The notes beneath the pieces were generated by a model. That model saw only the letters and a list, made by a program, of their open reading frames with translations, was not told the DNA's origin and searched no databases. A stretch of DNA of 64,000 nucleotides, taken from contig CAXXFH010000004.1 of the NCBI GenBank assembly GCA_963677085.2, forward strand, positions 1,612,001-1,676,000, written 5' to 3'. The translations under genes and the position numbers were made by a program. The stretch is from G963677085 sp963677085 (GTDB taxonomy: Bacteria; Planctomycetota; Planctomycetia; Pirellulales; Thermoguttaceae). Of this stretch, positions 25,541 through 34,003 are shown one piece after another (positions within the stretch are counted from its first letter, which is position 1; every line of letters starts with the position of its first letter).

Positions 25541-27586
25541 CTACCAATCCCGCGGTAGCTCCGGCAGGTCGCGCTGGCCGTCGCCGTTGAAGTCGCCGCG
25601 GAGGTAGGCTTGGATGTCGAGCGTCGCGCCGACCGGTCCGCCATCGGCCGCCAAGTTTCGGCCTGGGCTGTTGTCGTACGTCGAACTGTCGTCGCGCAGT
25701 CGCAGGTCCAAGTGGAAGTCGGTTTGCGGCCCCCAGCAGGCCACCAGCCATCCTTTGACCGGCAACTCCGCAAGCGGCGGCTCAACCGTAATCGTGGCGT
25801 CGTCCATCGAAGTAATTCGCCGCACGACGCCGTCGAAGTTCACTTCGACGTGATCGTCCTGCCGAAACAGACTCGTCCCGCTACGCAGGTACCATGTCGA
25901 CCGGGTACACTCGTCAAGCCGTTTCGAGTCGAGCACTCCGAAGGCCAACGGCGCGTTGCGGAACTGCGGATTAGCATAAACAGAGTGTTCGTCCTGGCCG
26001 GTCGACGCCCGGGCTTTGTCGAAGTCTTTCAGCCAACCGGCATCGGTAACCAATATCATGGGCTGCTCGGCCCGTTCGGTGTTAAAAAACAGATTGCGGT
26101 CGGCTTTGTACCCCTCCACCCCGCGTACACCGTAAATCCCTCCGGCGTGTCCGGTCATGAACACGTTTTCGCGCACCTCGTAGTCGCGCCAGGTGAGGCT
26201 CATGCAACCGTAACCGCTGAAGGCCAGCGTGTTGTTGCTGATGCGATACTTGCCCGCGTTCTCGTGGCCAAAGATCAGCATATTGGCCGCACTGCCAATG
26301 ACCATATTGCCGGCGAACTGGCCGTCGGTGGTCTCTTCGGTCATCACCGACTGCCCAGCGGCCAAAAGTAGATTGTCGAGAAACCGCACCCGCGACACTC
26401 CGCGATACACCTGCATGTTGTCGGGATGTCCCCAAAGCAAATGATGGTGAACGCAGTTGCGGCGCACCGTAATGTCGCTCGATTTCCAGGTAACGAGGAT
26501 GCCGTCGATTTGGTTGTAGCCCACGTCATTTTCTTCGACCACCACGGCAGATGAGTAGCTCACGGAAATTCCGTTGCCGTTGTGCCAGGCGATGTTTTGG
26601 GCCACCAGTCCGTTGTTCACCGCACGCAGTGAGATGCCGGTTCCCTGGTTGTGATAGGCCACACAGCGGCGCACCTGCACGTCCTCGCCGTCCTGCACCT
26701 CGATACCGTATCGCCGGCTAGCCGTGATTTCCAATCCTTCGATCCGCACATGTTTCACGCGACGCCCCGTGACTAGCGAACCGGAAACGACCGGCACTTC
26801 GGTATGCTTCAGATCCTCAACCTGGGTTGGTTTGAAGTAGAGACGGAAACGGTTACCCTCGGGCTCAACCGCCCATTCGCCGGGCCGGTCGATCCACGCT
26901 TTGCGATTCTGAAGGTGGAATCGGTCACCGTCGCTAAGCTGCAAGCCTCGTTTTCCGCCGCTGACGACGAGTGCCCCGTCGTCGGGCCGATGCTGCTGCA
27001 CATCGTACGTAAAGAAGGTATTGCCTCGCTGCAGCCACACACGAACTTCACCGCCGACGGCCTGCGCGCCCACATCGCGCAAATGACCGGGAGCCACGAT
27101 CTCTTGCTCCCGTGCGGATTGTGACTTCCACCAGCCCTGGTTCGGTTCTCGGGCAAGAGGTTGCGACCGGCGGCCGACGAACAGCCGCTCGGGCTTTTCA
27201 TCGACGGTCGTGGTCCACAACCCGCCGGCCGTTTGGCTCCACTCTTCGACGGGCGTAGCCGCCGTAACAATCACGCGTTGGCGTTCGGCCGCGCGCAGCG
27301 TGATCGGTTGCCCCGGCATTCCCGAGGGAAGACGGACTTGCTCACGATAGATGCCCGAACGAATCAACACGGTATCGCCCGGCTTGGCCGCCTTCGTGGC
27401 CGCCGTAATTGACAAAAAGGGGGCCGTCGGGCTGCCGTCGGGCACGACGGCCGCAGCCGTGGCATCAACCCACAGCGTGGCGGCGGCCGCCGGAGCTGAT
27501 AGGGCGCACAGGGCGATACACACCCAAACACCCAACCCAGCCAAAGGAAACAGAAAAACCGCCGCGCCGCTCGGGTGAAACTTCAT
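25541..27586 (-). CDS. Secreted right-handed beta-helix protein, candidate polysaccharide lyase
   Basis: The 681-residue protein has a signal peptide (WVCIALCALSAPAAAA) and begins its mature part with TLWVDATAAAVVPDGSPTAP, typical of secreted parallel beta-helix proteins. PbH1-type repeats run from about residue 235 to 480 (HVRIEGLEITASRRYGIEVQ; QNIAWHNGNGISVS). The last 20 residues, including GDFNGDGQRDL, look like a calcium-binding dockerin-type loop. Such folds include pectate lyases, polygalacturonases and epimerases. The start lies 13 nt after the KdgF-like gene, so the two are probably one operon. No catalytic residues can be assigned, so the enzymatic role is inferred from context. Confidence 0.82.
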   Translation of the reverse strand: MKFHPSGAAVFLFPLAGLGVWVCIALCALSAPAAAATLWVDATAAAVVPDGSPTAPFLSITAATKAAKPGDTVLIRSGIYREQVRLPSGMPGQPITLRAAERQRVIVTAATPVEEWSQTAGGLWTTTVDEKPERLFVGRRSQPLAREPNQGWWKSQSAREQEIVAPGHLRDVGAQAVGGEVRVWLQRGNTFFTYDVQQHRPDDGALVVSGGKRGLQLSDGDRFHLQNRKAWIDRPGEWAVEPEGNRFRLYFKPTQVEDLKHTEVPVVSGSLVTGRRVKHVRIEGLEITASRRYGIEVQDGEDVQVRRCVAYHNQGTGISLRAVNNGLVAQNIAWHNGNGISVSYSSAVVVEENDVGYNQIDGILVTWKSSDITVRRNCVHHHLLWGHPDNMQVYRGVSRVRFLDNLLLAAGQSVMTEETTDGQFAGNMVIGSAANMLIFGHENAGKYRISNNTLAFSGYGCMSLTWRDYEVRENVFMTGHAGGIYGVRGVEGYKADRNLFFNTERAEQPMILVTDAGWLKDFDKARASTGQDEHSVYANPQFRNAPLAFGVLDSKRLDECTRSTWYLRSGTSLFRQDDHVEVNFDGVVRRITSMDDATITVEPPLAELPVKGWLVACWGPQTDFHLDLRLRDDSSTYDNSPGRNLAADGGPVGATLDIQAYLRGDFNGDGQRDLPELPRDW

Positions 27587-27599
27587 CGCTTATCCTTGG

Positions 27600-27935
27600 T
27601 TAGCTGGAGCGAAAATCCTCCCGCACGGGGCAAAAAACCTCGAAGACGCGAACTGGCTTGTCGCCCACGACGACCTTGTGCGATACGCCGCCGGGCAAAC
27701 GCCACATCTGGCCAGCCCGAACCGGGTACGACTCGCCTTCGATGATGTACTCGGCCTCTCCTTCAATCAGGTAGCCAACCTGTTCGTGCGGGTGGCTATG
27801 TTCCGGCAACACGGTACCCGCGGCGAATTCCAGCACAGCAAGCGTCGTTTTCTCGCATTCTGTCGCAAAAATCTTGACACCGTCGATCGGACTAAGCTGT
27901 ACACACTCTTCTTGACTGAGAATATAAGGTTTCAT
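27600..27935 (-). CDS. KdgF-like cupin (unsaturated uronate conversion)
   Basis: The 111-residue single-domain cupin has motif 1 residues in PEHSHPHEQVGYLIEGEAEY (His, His and His/Gln ligands) and motif 2 in GGVSHKVVV, and ends with VFCPVREDF, the tail typical of KdgF. KdgF converts the unsaturated uronates released by pectin or alginate lyases to linear ketouronates. It is the first gene of a two-gene minus-strand unit with the beta-helix protein and faces the PL11 gene. Generic cupin families are the alternative, but location and tail favour KdgF. Confidence 0.75.
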   Translation of the reverse strand: MKPYILSQEECVQLSPIDGVKIFATECEKTTLAVLEFAAGTVLPEHSHPHEQVGYLIEGEAEYIIEGESYPVRAGQMWRLPGGVSHKVVVGDKPVRVFEVFCPVREDFRSS

Positions 27936-28050
27936 TCAAACAAAAACTCCGCAGGTGCATTACGATCATCAGTTGCCGCCTTTCTGTTTGTCACTATTGT
28001 CTTTATTGTAATCCTTGTGCGGTGCCCGTCCAGAGACAATAATCGCAACC

Positions 28051-30600
28051 ATGGATTGCACGACGCACGACGGTCTCTCCACAGCGCCCCAACGCACAGC
28101 ATCCCAACGCGCAACGTCGTCCCACCGTACCCCCGCCCGATACCAGCCGCTGGTGGTTCTTTTCGCGGCAGTAGCCGGCGGCATTTGTTTCGATCGCGCT
28201 AGTCCCCTGCCGGTGTTCGCCTGGGGAGTGTTGGCGTTTTCCTCCCTTATCGCGTGGAACTGGACGTGGCGCCGGGCCCACTGTCGCACGGCGTCGGTTC
28301 TCTTATTGGTGGCGGCCGCAACGACCGCCGCGGCCTGGCACCACTGCCGCTGGCACCTTTTCGCGACCGACGACGTGGGGCGTTTCGTTGCCGAACAGAA
28401 ACAGCCCGTGTGCGTGGAAGCCATCGCACGGCACGCCCCTCGAATGCTTCCCGCACCGGCCGACAATCCGATGCGCACCATCCCCAGCGGCAACCAGTCG
28501 CAGATCGACGTGACCCTGGTGAGCCTGCGCGACGGCGACCAGTGGCGCCCCGTCTCGGGCAACGCACGGTTGTTTGTCGATGGCCACCTGTCGGGTATCG
28601 ACGACGGCGATCGGCTGCGCGTGTTTGCCCAGTTGTCGCCCCCCCGCCCTGCCCTGAACCCAGGCCAAGTCGACTACGACCAATACCTTCGAGCGCAACG
28701 GATCGGCAGCCGGATGCACACTCGATTTGCCAACTGCATCACGGTGATCGACCGCCACCGTGGCTGGCACCCGCTGGCCATGATCGGCCGCATGAAAACC
28801 TATGGCAACCGCCTGCTGCAACGGTATCTCGACCACCAAAGCCGCCCGCTGGCAGCCGCCGTGTTGCTGGGTTCACGCGAACAACTCGATCGGGAACAAA
28901 CCCAGGCCTTCCTGGAGACGGGCACCGTTCACCTGCTGGCCATTTCCGGGCTGCATGTGGGCATCCTCGCGGCCGGCCTCTGGTATGCCCTGCGCCGGTT
29001 GCCCATCTCGCGAGGCCAGACTGCCCTGCTCGTCGCCGGCTTGGCCGTGTTCTACATGCTATTGACCGACGCGCGTCCACCGGTCGTACGGGCAACGGTT
29101 CTTGTCTTGGTCACCTGCGGCGGCTCGTACCTGGGACGGCAGCGGCTGGGGTTCAACTCGCTGGCCCTGGCCGCGTTGATCGTCCTCGCCGTCAACCCGG
29201 CCGAATTGTTTCAGGTCGGCGCCCAACTCTCGTTTCTGTCGGTGGCCGGTTTGGCATGGTTCGCACCGCAGTGGCTCGGCTCGACCGGCGTGCCACAAGG
29301 ACTCAAAGCCCTGGTGGCCGAAAGCCGCCCTTGGCTTGTGCGAACCGTTTGGGGAGTGCTACGCACAGCCCGCCACCTGACGCTGGTTGGCCTGACGATC
29401 TGGCTGCTGACGCTGCCGCTGGTAATGGCCCGATTTCACCTGTTCACACCGGCCGCTGCAGTGCTCAACACGATCCTTTGGATACCGATGACCCTTACAT
29501 TGGTCACGGGCTTCGCTACGCTCGCCTGCGGAGCGATTTCTGTTCCTTTGGGAATTTGTTGCGGCACGGCCTGCAACACCGTGCTGGGACTGCTGGAAAC
29601 CGTTGTGCAACACGCCCGGTCGATCCCCGGCAGCCACTATTGGGTGCCCGGCCCACCCGACTGGTGGCTGGCCGGTTTCTACGGAGGCCTGGCCGTGCTG
29701 GCCGCCGCCCCGGCGCTGCGACCACCGCGGCGATGGTGCCTGGCGCTGCTGGCCGGATGGATCGCTGTCGGGTTTGGCGTCTCGCAATGGCGCGACACGG
29801 AAGACCGCCTGCAATGCTCCTTGCTCTCGGTTGGCCATGGCTGCGCGGTTATCGTGCAATTACCCTCGGGCCAAACGGTTCTCTACGACGCCGGCCAGTT
29901 CAGTTCGCCGGAGTCTGGTGCGCGGTCGATCGCGGCCACGCTTTGGTCCAAGGGAATCACCCATCTCGACGCCGTCGTCCTCTCGCATGGTGACGTGGAC
30001 CATTACAACGCCCTGCCCGGGCTGTTCGATCGGTTCACGGTTGGCGTCGTCTACGTGTCGCCCGTGATGTTCGAAAACGACAACGCGGCACTGGCCGCCC
30101 TGCGAGAAACGATCGACCGGACCAAGGTACCACTGCGCGAACTGCGGGCAGGCGACCGGTTGCCCGGCGGCGCTGACTGTTGGCTGGAAGTACTCCACCC
30201 ACCGCGCAAAGGAGTGCTCGGCGGCGACAACGCCAATAGCCTCGTGCTCGACATCTCGTACCGCGCCCGGCACATTCTCCTGCCGGGCGACCTCGAAACG
30301 CCGGGCCTCAACGACGTGATGGCCGAAGAGCCGTTGGACTGCGACGTATTGCTGGCCCCGCACCACGGCAGCCGCAGCAGCAACCCGACGGGCCTGGCCG
30401 CGTGGTGTACGCCCGAGTGGGTCGTCGTCAGCGGCGGCACCGACGTGCGGATTGAACCAATCCGAACGGCCTACGCCACCATTGGCGCCGAAGTACTCCA
30501 CACGGCCCACTGCGGCTGCGTGGAGGTGACGATCGAGGGCAACGAGGTGGAAGTCGACACATTCAGAAACAAAAGTAACAACGAAGAAAAAGGTGGATAG
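28051..30600 (+). CDS. comEC: ComEC/Rec2 family DNA-uptake channel
   Basis: The predicted 849-residue inner-membrane protein starts at the ATG at 28051; no good ribosome-binding site is visible, and TTG 28015 is an alternative. Helices near the N-terminus precede a DUF4131-like segment (VTLVSLRDGDQWRPVSGNAR), the Competence domain (HLLAISGLHVGILAAGLWYA; LTDARPPVVRATVLV), and a C-terminal metallo-beta-lactamase domain (VGHGCAVIVQLPSGQ; VLSHGDVDHYNALPGLF; LLAPHHGSRSSN). In competent bacteria ComEC moves single-stranded DNA into the cytoplasm. It stands alone here, but a prepilin peptidase and a prepilin-like protein are encoded at 43.5-46.0 kb. Confidence 0.9.
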   Translation: MDCTTHDGLSTAPQRTASQRATSSHRTPARYQPLVVLFAAVAGGICFDRASPLPVFAWGVLAFSSLIAWNWTWRRAHCRTASVLLLVAAATTAAAWHHCRWHLFATDDVGRFVAEQKQPVCVEAIARHAPRMLPAPADNPMRTIPSGNQSQIDVTLVSLRDGDQWRPVSGNARLFVDGHLSGIDDGDRLRVFAQLSPPRPALNPGQVDYDQYLRAQRIGSRMHTRFANCITVIDRHRGWHPLAMIGRMKTYGNRLLQRYLDHQSRPLAAAVLLGSREQLDREQTQAFLETGTVHLLAISGLHVGILAAGLWYALRRLPISRGQTALLVAGLAVFYMLLTDARPPVVRATVLVLVTCGGSYLGRQRLGFNSLALAALIVLAVNPAELFQVGAQLSFLSVAGLAWFAPQWLGSTGVPQGLKALVAESRPWLVRTVWGVLRTARHLTLVGLTIWLLTLPLVMARFHLFTPAAAVLNTILWIPMTLTLVTGFATLACGAISVPLGICCGTACNTVLGLLETVVQHARSIPGSHYWVPGPPDWWLAGFYGGLAVLAAAPALRPPRRWCLALLAGWIAVGFGVSQWRDTEDRLQCSLLSVGHGCAVIVQLPSGQTVLYDAGQFSSPESGARSIAATLWSKGITHLDAVVLSHGDVDHYNALPGLFDRFTVGVVYVSPVMFENDNAALAALRETIDRTKVPLRELRAGDRLPGGADCWLEVLHPPRKGVLGGDNANSLVLDISYRARHILLPGDLETPGLNDVMAEEPLDCDVLLAPHHGSRSSNPTGLAAWCTPEWVVVSGGTDVRIEPIRTAYATIGAEVLHTAHCGCVEVTIEGNEVEVDTFRNKSNNEEKGG

Positions 30601-30645
30601 CGGTCACTAGAAAGCGTGCAGCGAACGGATCGCCACCCTCCAAGA

Positions 30646-30666
30646 CCACCGGTTGCAGCCGGTGGG
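30646..30666. repeat. CCACCGGTTGCAGCCGGTGG palindrome
   Basis: This palindrome family occurs three times in the window: here, at 41180-41200 and (with GCGACC) at 42884-42906, each time within 60-160 nt after a plus-strand gene. A second palindrome, CCCAGGCAAAAGCTTGGGA, lies at about 30723-30741. Confidence 0.65.
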
Positions 30667-30817
30667 ACTATCACCCCGAGCAACCAGCACTCTCAAGCGA
30701 AGCGGAACTTCGCAAAAGCGGGCCCCAGGCAAAAGCTTGGGACCGTGTTGAAAAACGGGACGTTCCGGAAACGCCCCCCACGGTGGGCAAGACCACACCA
30801 GCGCGACGATTGCCGTC

Positions 30818-33028
30818 CTACTCAAACGGCGTAAACACTTCCGTGGCCCCGTTGTTGACCACACTGCCGGAAACTTGGCCACCGTTGTAGAACCTGAACA
30901 GTCCTTGGCCTGAGTTTTCGAGTACATAATCGGAGTCTGCTGTGTTGCCAACAAGGTTCATATCGAGCGTTGCAGAATAGCCCCCAGTGGTCATCGCATA
31001 AACGGCTGCCATTCCGCATCCACTAAACGTATTATCCCGCATGTCAAAAAGTGACTCATCTCCCCAAGCCTGCCTCAAATAAGCTCCGTAACGTTCGGCA
31101 TTGCCAACCGTATTGCCGACGAACTGCAAGTGCCCGGTATTGCTGAACCAGAAGATACTGTATTGATAAGAATCCGTAACCGTATTGTTCCTGAACACAA
31201 AGTCGCCTCTGCAGTACCTGGCTTCGATTGCATACAAGTCCGAGTGAGTGACAGCATTGTCAATGAATTCGACATCACCAAAAACATTTCTGAAATACAC
31301 ACCCCACCTTTCAGTATTGGAGATCGTATTCTCTTGGAACGCCACGTCTCCCGTGACATCCAGCAAGGTAACTCCCACGCCAGATATCTGCCACAGCCCA
31401 ACGGTCTCATCCTCGACATCCTGAATAGTGTTGCCTTGGAACAGAATTGTGCGACTGTTTACTTCCTGTATCAGTACGCCCCCACGCACATGGCTGATCT
31501 CGTTTGCGGTATAATTGACATCCCCGTCGACCCGCAGAACCCAAGTACTTACTTCCGCAGCCGTCACCTTAGTTCGGTTAACGTTTACGTCACCGCTAAA
31601 ATCTGATGCAAGAATCGCCGTTTCAGCAACCCCGTTAATGCTGAATGCAGAAACCTCCGTGTCGGCCGCCATCGTTACGCCCGCATGGCCCGCAGCCACG
31701 TTTCTGATCAACGGCCGGTTGGTACCCGCCGTTGCCCGCGGCAAGGCGACCTGCCCCAGTTGATCGGTCTGAACCAAGTGCTCGTAGCCGTCGCCTTCAC
31801 CCAAGAGACGTTGGTTGGGAGCCATCACGTAGTATTGGCCGTCGAAGACCGAGTCGGCGTAGACGTAGACGATGTCGGTCGTCGAACCGGCGGCGTCGGT
31901 GAGCGAGCCGAACGGGGTTTCGGCGGTACCGTCGCCCGTGCCCACGCCGTCGTCGTTCACGTGGGTCAACGTGATCGGGTTACCCTGATAAGTGAACTGC
32001 GTGAGCGTGTCGACCGATGTCTCTACGCGGTTCACCGCGACCTGATAATTACGCTGCACGGGTATCGTGAGTTTGTCCTTCAGCCGCGTCGGCAGATTGC
32101 CGCCGGAGCCGCCGAAGAACAGCGTGAAACCGCCGTAGACGCTCGTGCCGAACACATCGTCGTGCGACACGGTCACATTGGCCGCCATCCAGGGAAACAG
32201 GTAACCGCGCACGCCACCCCTGATGCCATGGGCCTCCGGACCCACCGGGCCCTGTAAGTTGTAATAACCCAGGTAAGCCTCGGCGGCGTCGTTGTCGACT
32301 TCTGTGCCAATAATGGCCTCATAGAGGTCGCCCACACTTCGGGCGAGTTCTACCTCGACGCCGCCCAGCGACGCTTCGTCGAGCCGATAGTCGATCGTAT
32401 TGGCAAAGAGCCCATTGGCTTGAAAGACGGGAGTTACCGTCACCGACCGTTCGATCCGATGCACCCGGGTCCCCACCGGTCCGTAGCCCGTAAAACGCAC
32501 GGCCCAGTCTTCTTTGAGCAGTTCCACCGTGCCAACCACCTGGTGGTAGGTGTATTCGTAATCCGACTGGCTCATGTCCCAGTGGAAGCCGGTGCCGATG
32601 ACGTGGTCGCCAAAGACGGGCGAGTAACGCAGCCAGCGGCGGACCAGGCCGACGCCCGCCCCAGCGTTGCCTTCGTCGGTCAGCAAGCCGTGACCGGTCA
32701 GCAGCAGGGCCCCATTGTGCAGGAACGTGTAGTGGGTGCCGCTGAAGCGGAGGTTCTGGTTGGCCTGGGCGTAACTGTCGCCGTTGGTGTAGTCGAACTG
32801 GAAGTAAACGTTGTTGCCCGGGTTGTAGAACGATCCGCGCGAGTCAATTGGATCAATCGGATCGAACAGGTCGGCCTCGGCCCGAGCGGTCTGAGGCAGA
32901 CAAACCACCGCCGTACCCCCCAACACAAGGAGGACCAGAAGAAGACGAATCGAGATAATCGGTGGAAGAAATGGCAAGAATCGAGTTCGGCAGGCACAAT
33001 TCATGAGCGTGTACTCGGCGGGTGTCAT
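30818..33028 (-). CDS. Surface protein: inverse-autotransporter-like barrel plus beta-helix
   Basis: The 736-residue protein carries a signal peptide (LLLVLLVLGGTAVVCLPQTARA). Residues about 50-330 look like an outer-membrane beta-barrel of the inverse autotransporter type, with alternating aromatic strands (NVYFQFDYTNGDSYAQANQN) and DKLTIPVQRNYQVAVNR at its end. Residues 420-736 form a right-handed beta-helix with many 22-24 residue repeats around a V-x-F-x-x-N-T core (LFQGNTIQDV; AFQENTISNT). It is probably a surface-exposed passenger. The start is uncertain between ATG 33028 and ATG 33004; neither has a clear ribosome-binding site. Confidence 0.75.
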   Translation of the reverse strand: MTPAEYTLMNCACRTRFLPFLPPIISIRLLLVLLVLGGTAVVCLPQTARAEADLFDPIDPIDSRGSFYNPGNNVYFQFDYTNGDSYAQANQNLRFSGTHYTFLHNGALLLTGHGLLTDEGNAGAGVGLVRRWLRYSPVFGDHVIGTGFHWDMSQSDYEYTYHQVVGTVELLKEDWAVRFTGYGPVGTRVHRIERSVTVTPVFQANGLFANTIDYRLDEASLGGVEVELARSVGDLYEAIIGTEVDNDAAEAYLGYYNLQGPVGPEAHGIRGGVRGYLFPWMAANVTVSHDDVFGTSVYGGFTLFFGGSGGNLPTRLKDKLTIPVQRNYQVAVNRVETSVDTLTQFTYQGNPITLTHVNDDGVGTGDGTAETPFGSLTDAAGSTTDIVYVYADSVFDGQYYVMAPNQRLLGEGDGYEHLVQTDQLGQVALPRATAGTNRPLIRNVAAGHAGVTMAADTEVSAFSINGVAETAILASDFSGDVNVNRTKVTAAEVSTWVLRVDGDVNYTANEISHVRGGVLIQEVNSRTILFQGNTIQDVEDETVGLWQISGVGVTLLDVTGDVAFQENTISNTERWGVYFRNVFGDVEFIDNAVTHSDLYAIEARYCRGDFVFRNNTVTDSYQYSIFWFSNTGHLQFVGNTVGNAERYGAYLRQAWGDESLFDMRDNTFSGCGMAAVYAMTTGGYSATLDMNLVGNTADSDYVLENSGQGLFRFYNGGQVSGSVVNNGATEVFTPFE

Positions 33029-33531
33029 GTATTACTACGGGAAGACCTATAGCCAGCCGAGGCAGCCATACCGCGCGGAAAGTTTCCACCCGAAGAGGCT
33101 ACCACGACCGTTACAACTGATCGTCGCCGTAGCACCGTGCATTTCGGTATTTTAGGAACCTACGGCACGACCGCTACAGGCCGCAAAGTCTACCATCGTT
33201 GCTTGCACTGCAGGTATGGCCTTCAGCTGCCGGGGGGAAAATGCCGATGGAGCATCGGTATGTCGATCGAAGCCGATTCCCCTGTGGACTCGGCCGGCGA
33301 ACCGAAGCAGGCCACGACACCCCTGCGGGGGTATCTCGCAAGAAATTCCAGGGATCTTTTGGCCCACGAGGGCGACCCTGGTTGCATTGCGTCAGGGCTT
33401 TGGTAGACTTACGCTCTTAGCGAGTTGGTACAAGTTTAAGTAGGAAGGGTCCAAGTAAACACGGTGTGGGAGAATCGTGCTTCGGTAGAAGCATGTCGAG
33501 CCAACCTAGGTGGAAGCAGTCGCGGTAGCAG
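33029..33531 (+). promoter_or_regulatory. rpsO leader region with candidate promoter and hairpin
   Basis: TTGCAT (33382-33387), a 16-nt spacer and TAGACT (33404-33409) with an extended TG form a possible promoter. Downstream, CGTGCTTC (33476-33483) and GAAGCATG (33488-33495) make an 8-bp hairpin with loop GGTA, about 37 nt before the rpsO ATG. S15 mRNAs often carry an autoregulatory fold, so this could be one. The part before 33380 contains an ACCCCTGCGGGGGT palindrome near 33318-33333 and no gene. Confidence 0.4.
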
Positions 33532-33801
33532 ATGACCATCACGAAAGAGCGGAAAAACGAATTGATTGAGGAGTTTCGGCGGGGCGGCGATGATACCGGC
33601 TCCCCCGAAGTCCAAATCGCCATCCTGACGACTCGGATCAACGGGCTTACGGAGCATCTCCGTGGGCACAAGAAGGACCACGCCTGTCGGCGGGGCCTTC
33701 TGATGTTGGTAAGTCGCCGGCGGCGCCTGCTGGATTATCTCAAGAAGGTTGATCCGCAGCGCTACCTCGACATCATTCAACGGCTGAATATCCGTAAATA
33801 A
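33532..33801 (+). CDS. rpsO: 30S ribosomal protein S15
   Basis: The 89-residue protein has the full-length S15 signature: TGSPEVQIAILTTRINGLTEHL, the HKKDHACRRGLLMLVSRRR rRNA-binding segment and LLDYLKKVDPQRY. It binds 16S rRNA at a three-way junction early in 30S assembly. pnp follows 202 nt downstream, the widely conserved rpsO-pnp order. Start ATG at 33532. Confidence 0.98.
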   Translation: MTITKERKNELIEEFRRGGDDTGSPEVQIAILTTRINGLTEHLRGHKKDHACRRGLLMLVSRRRRLLDYLKKVDPQRYLDIIQRLNIRK

Positions 33802-34003
33802 GTCGAGTTGCTGCCACCGACGAGGATCGACGCGTCTCGAAGCACGCTGTCGGCGATGGCTTTCACCTCGGGTAGTACAGGCAGGGCCGGTCTGCGCCCA
33901 CAGCCTTATTGCTGTTTGCGTGCTGCGCATCGAGGGCTTATCTCTACCTCTCTCCCTGCCGAGTTCAACGGACCTCCCCACGCAATGAAGGTAGGGAAAT
34001 CCA

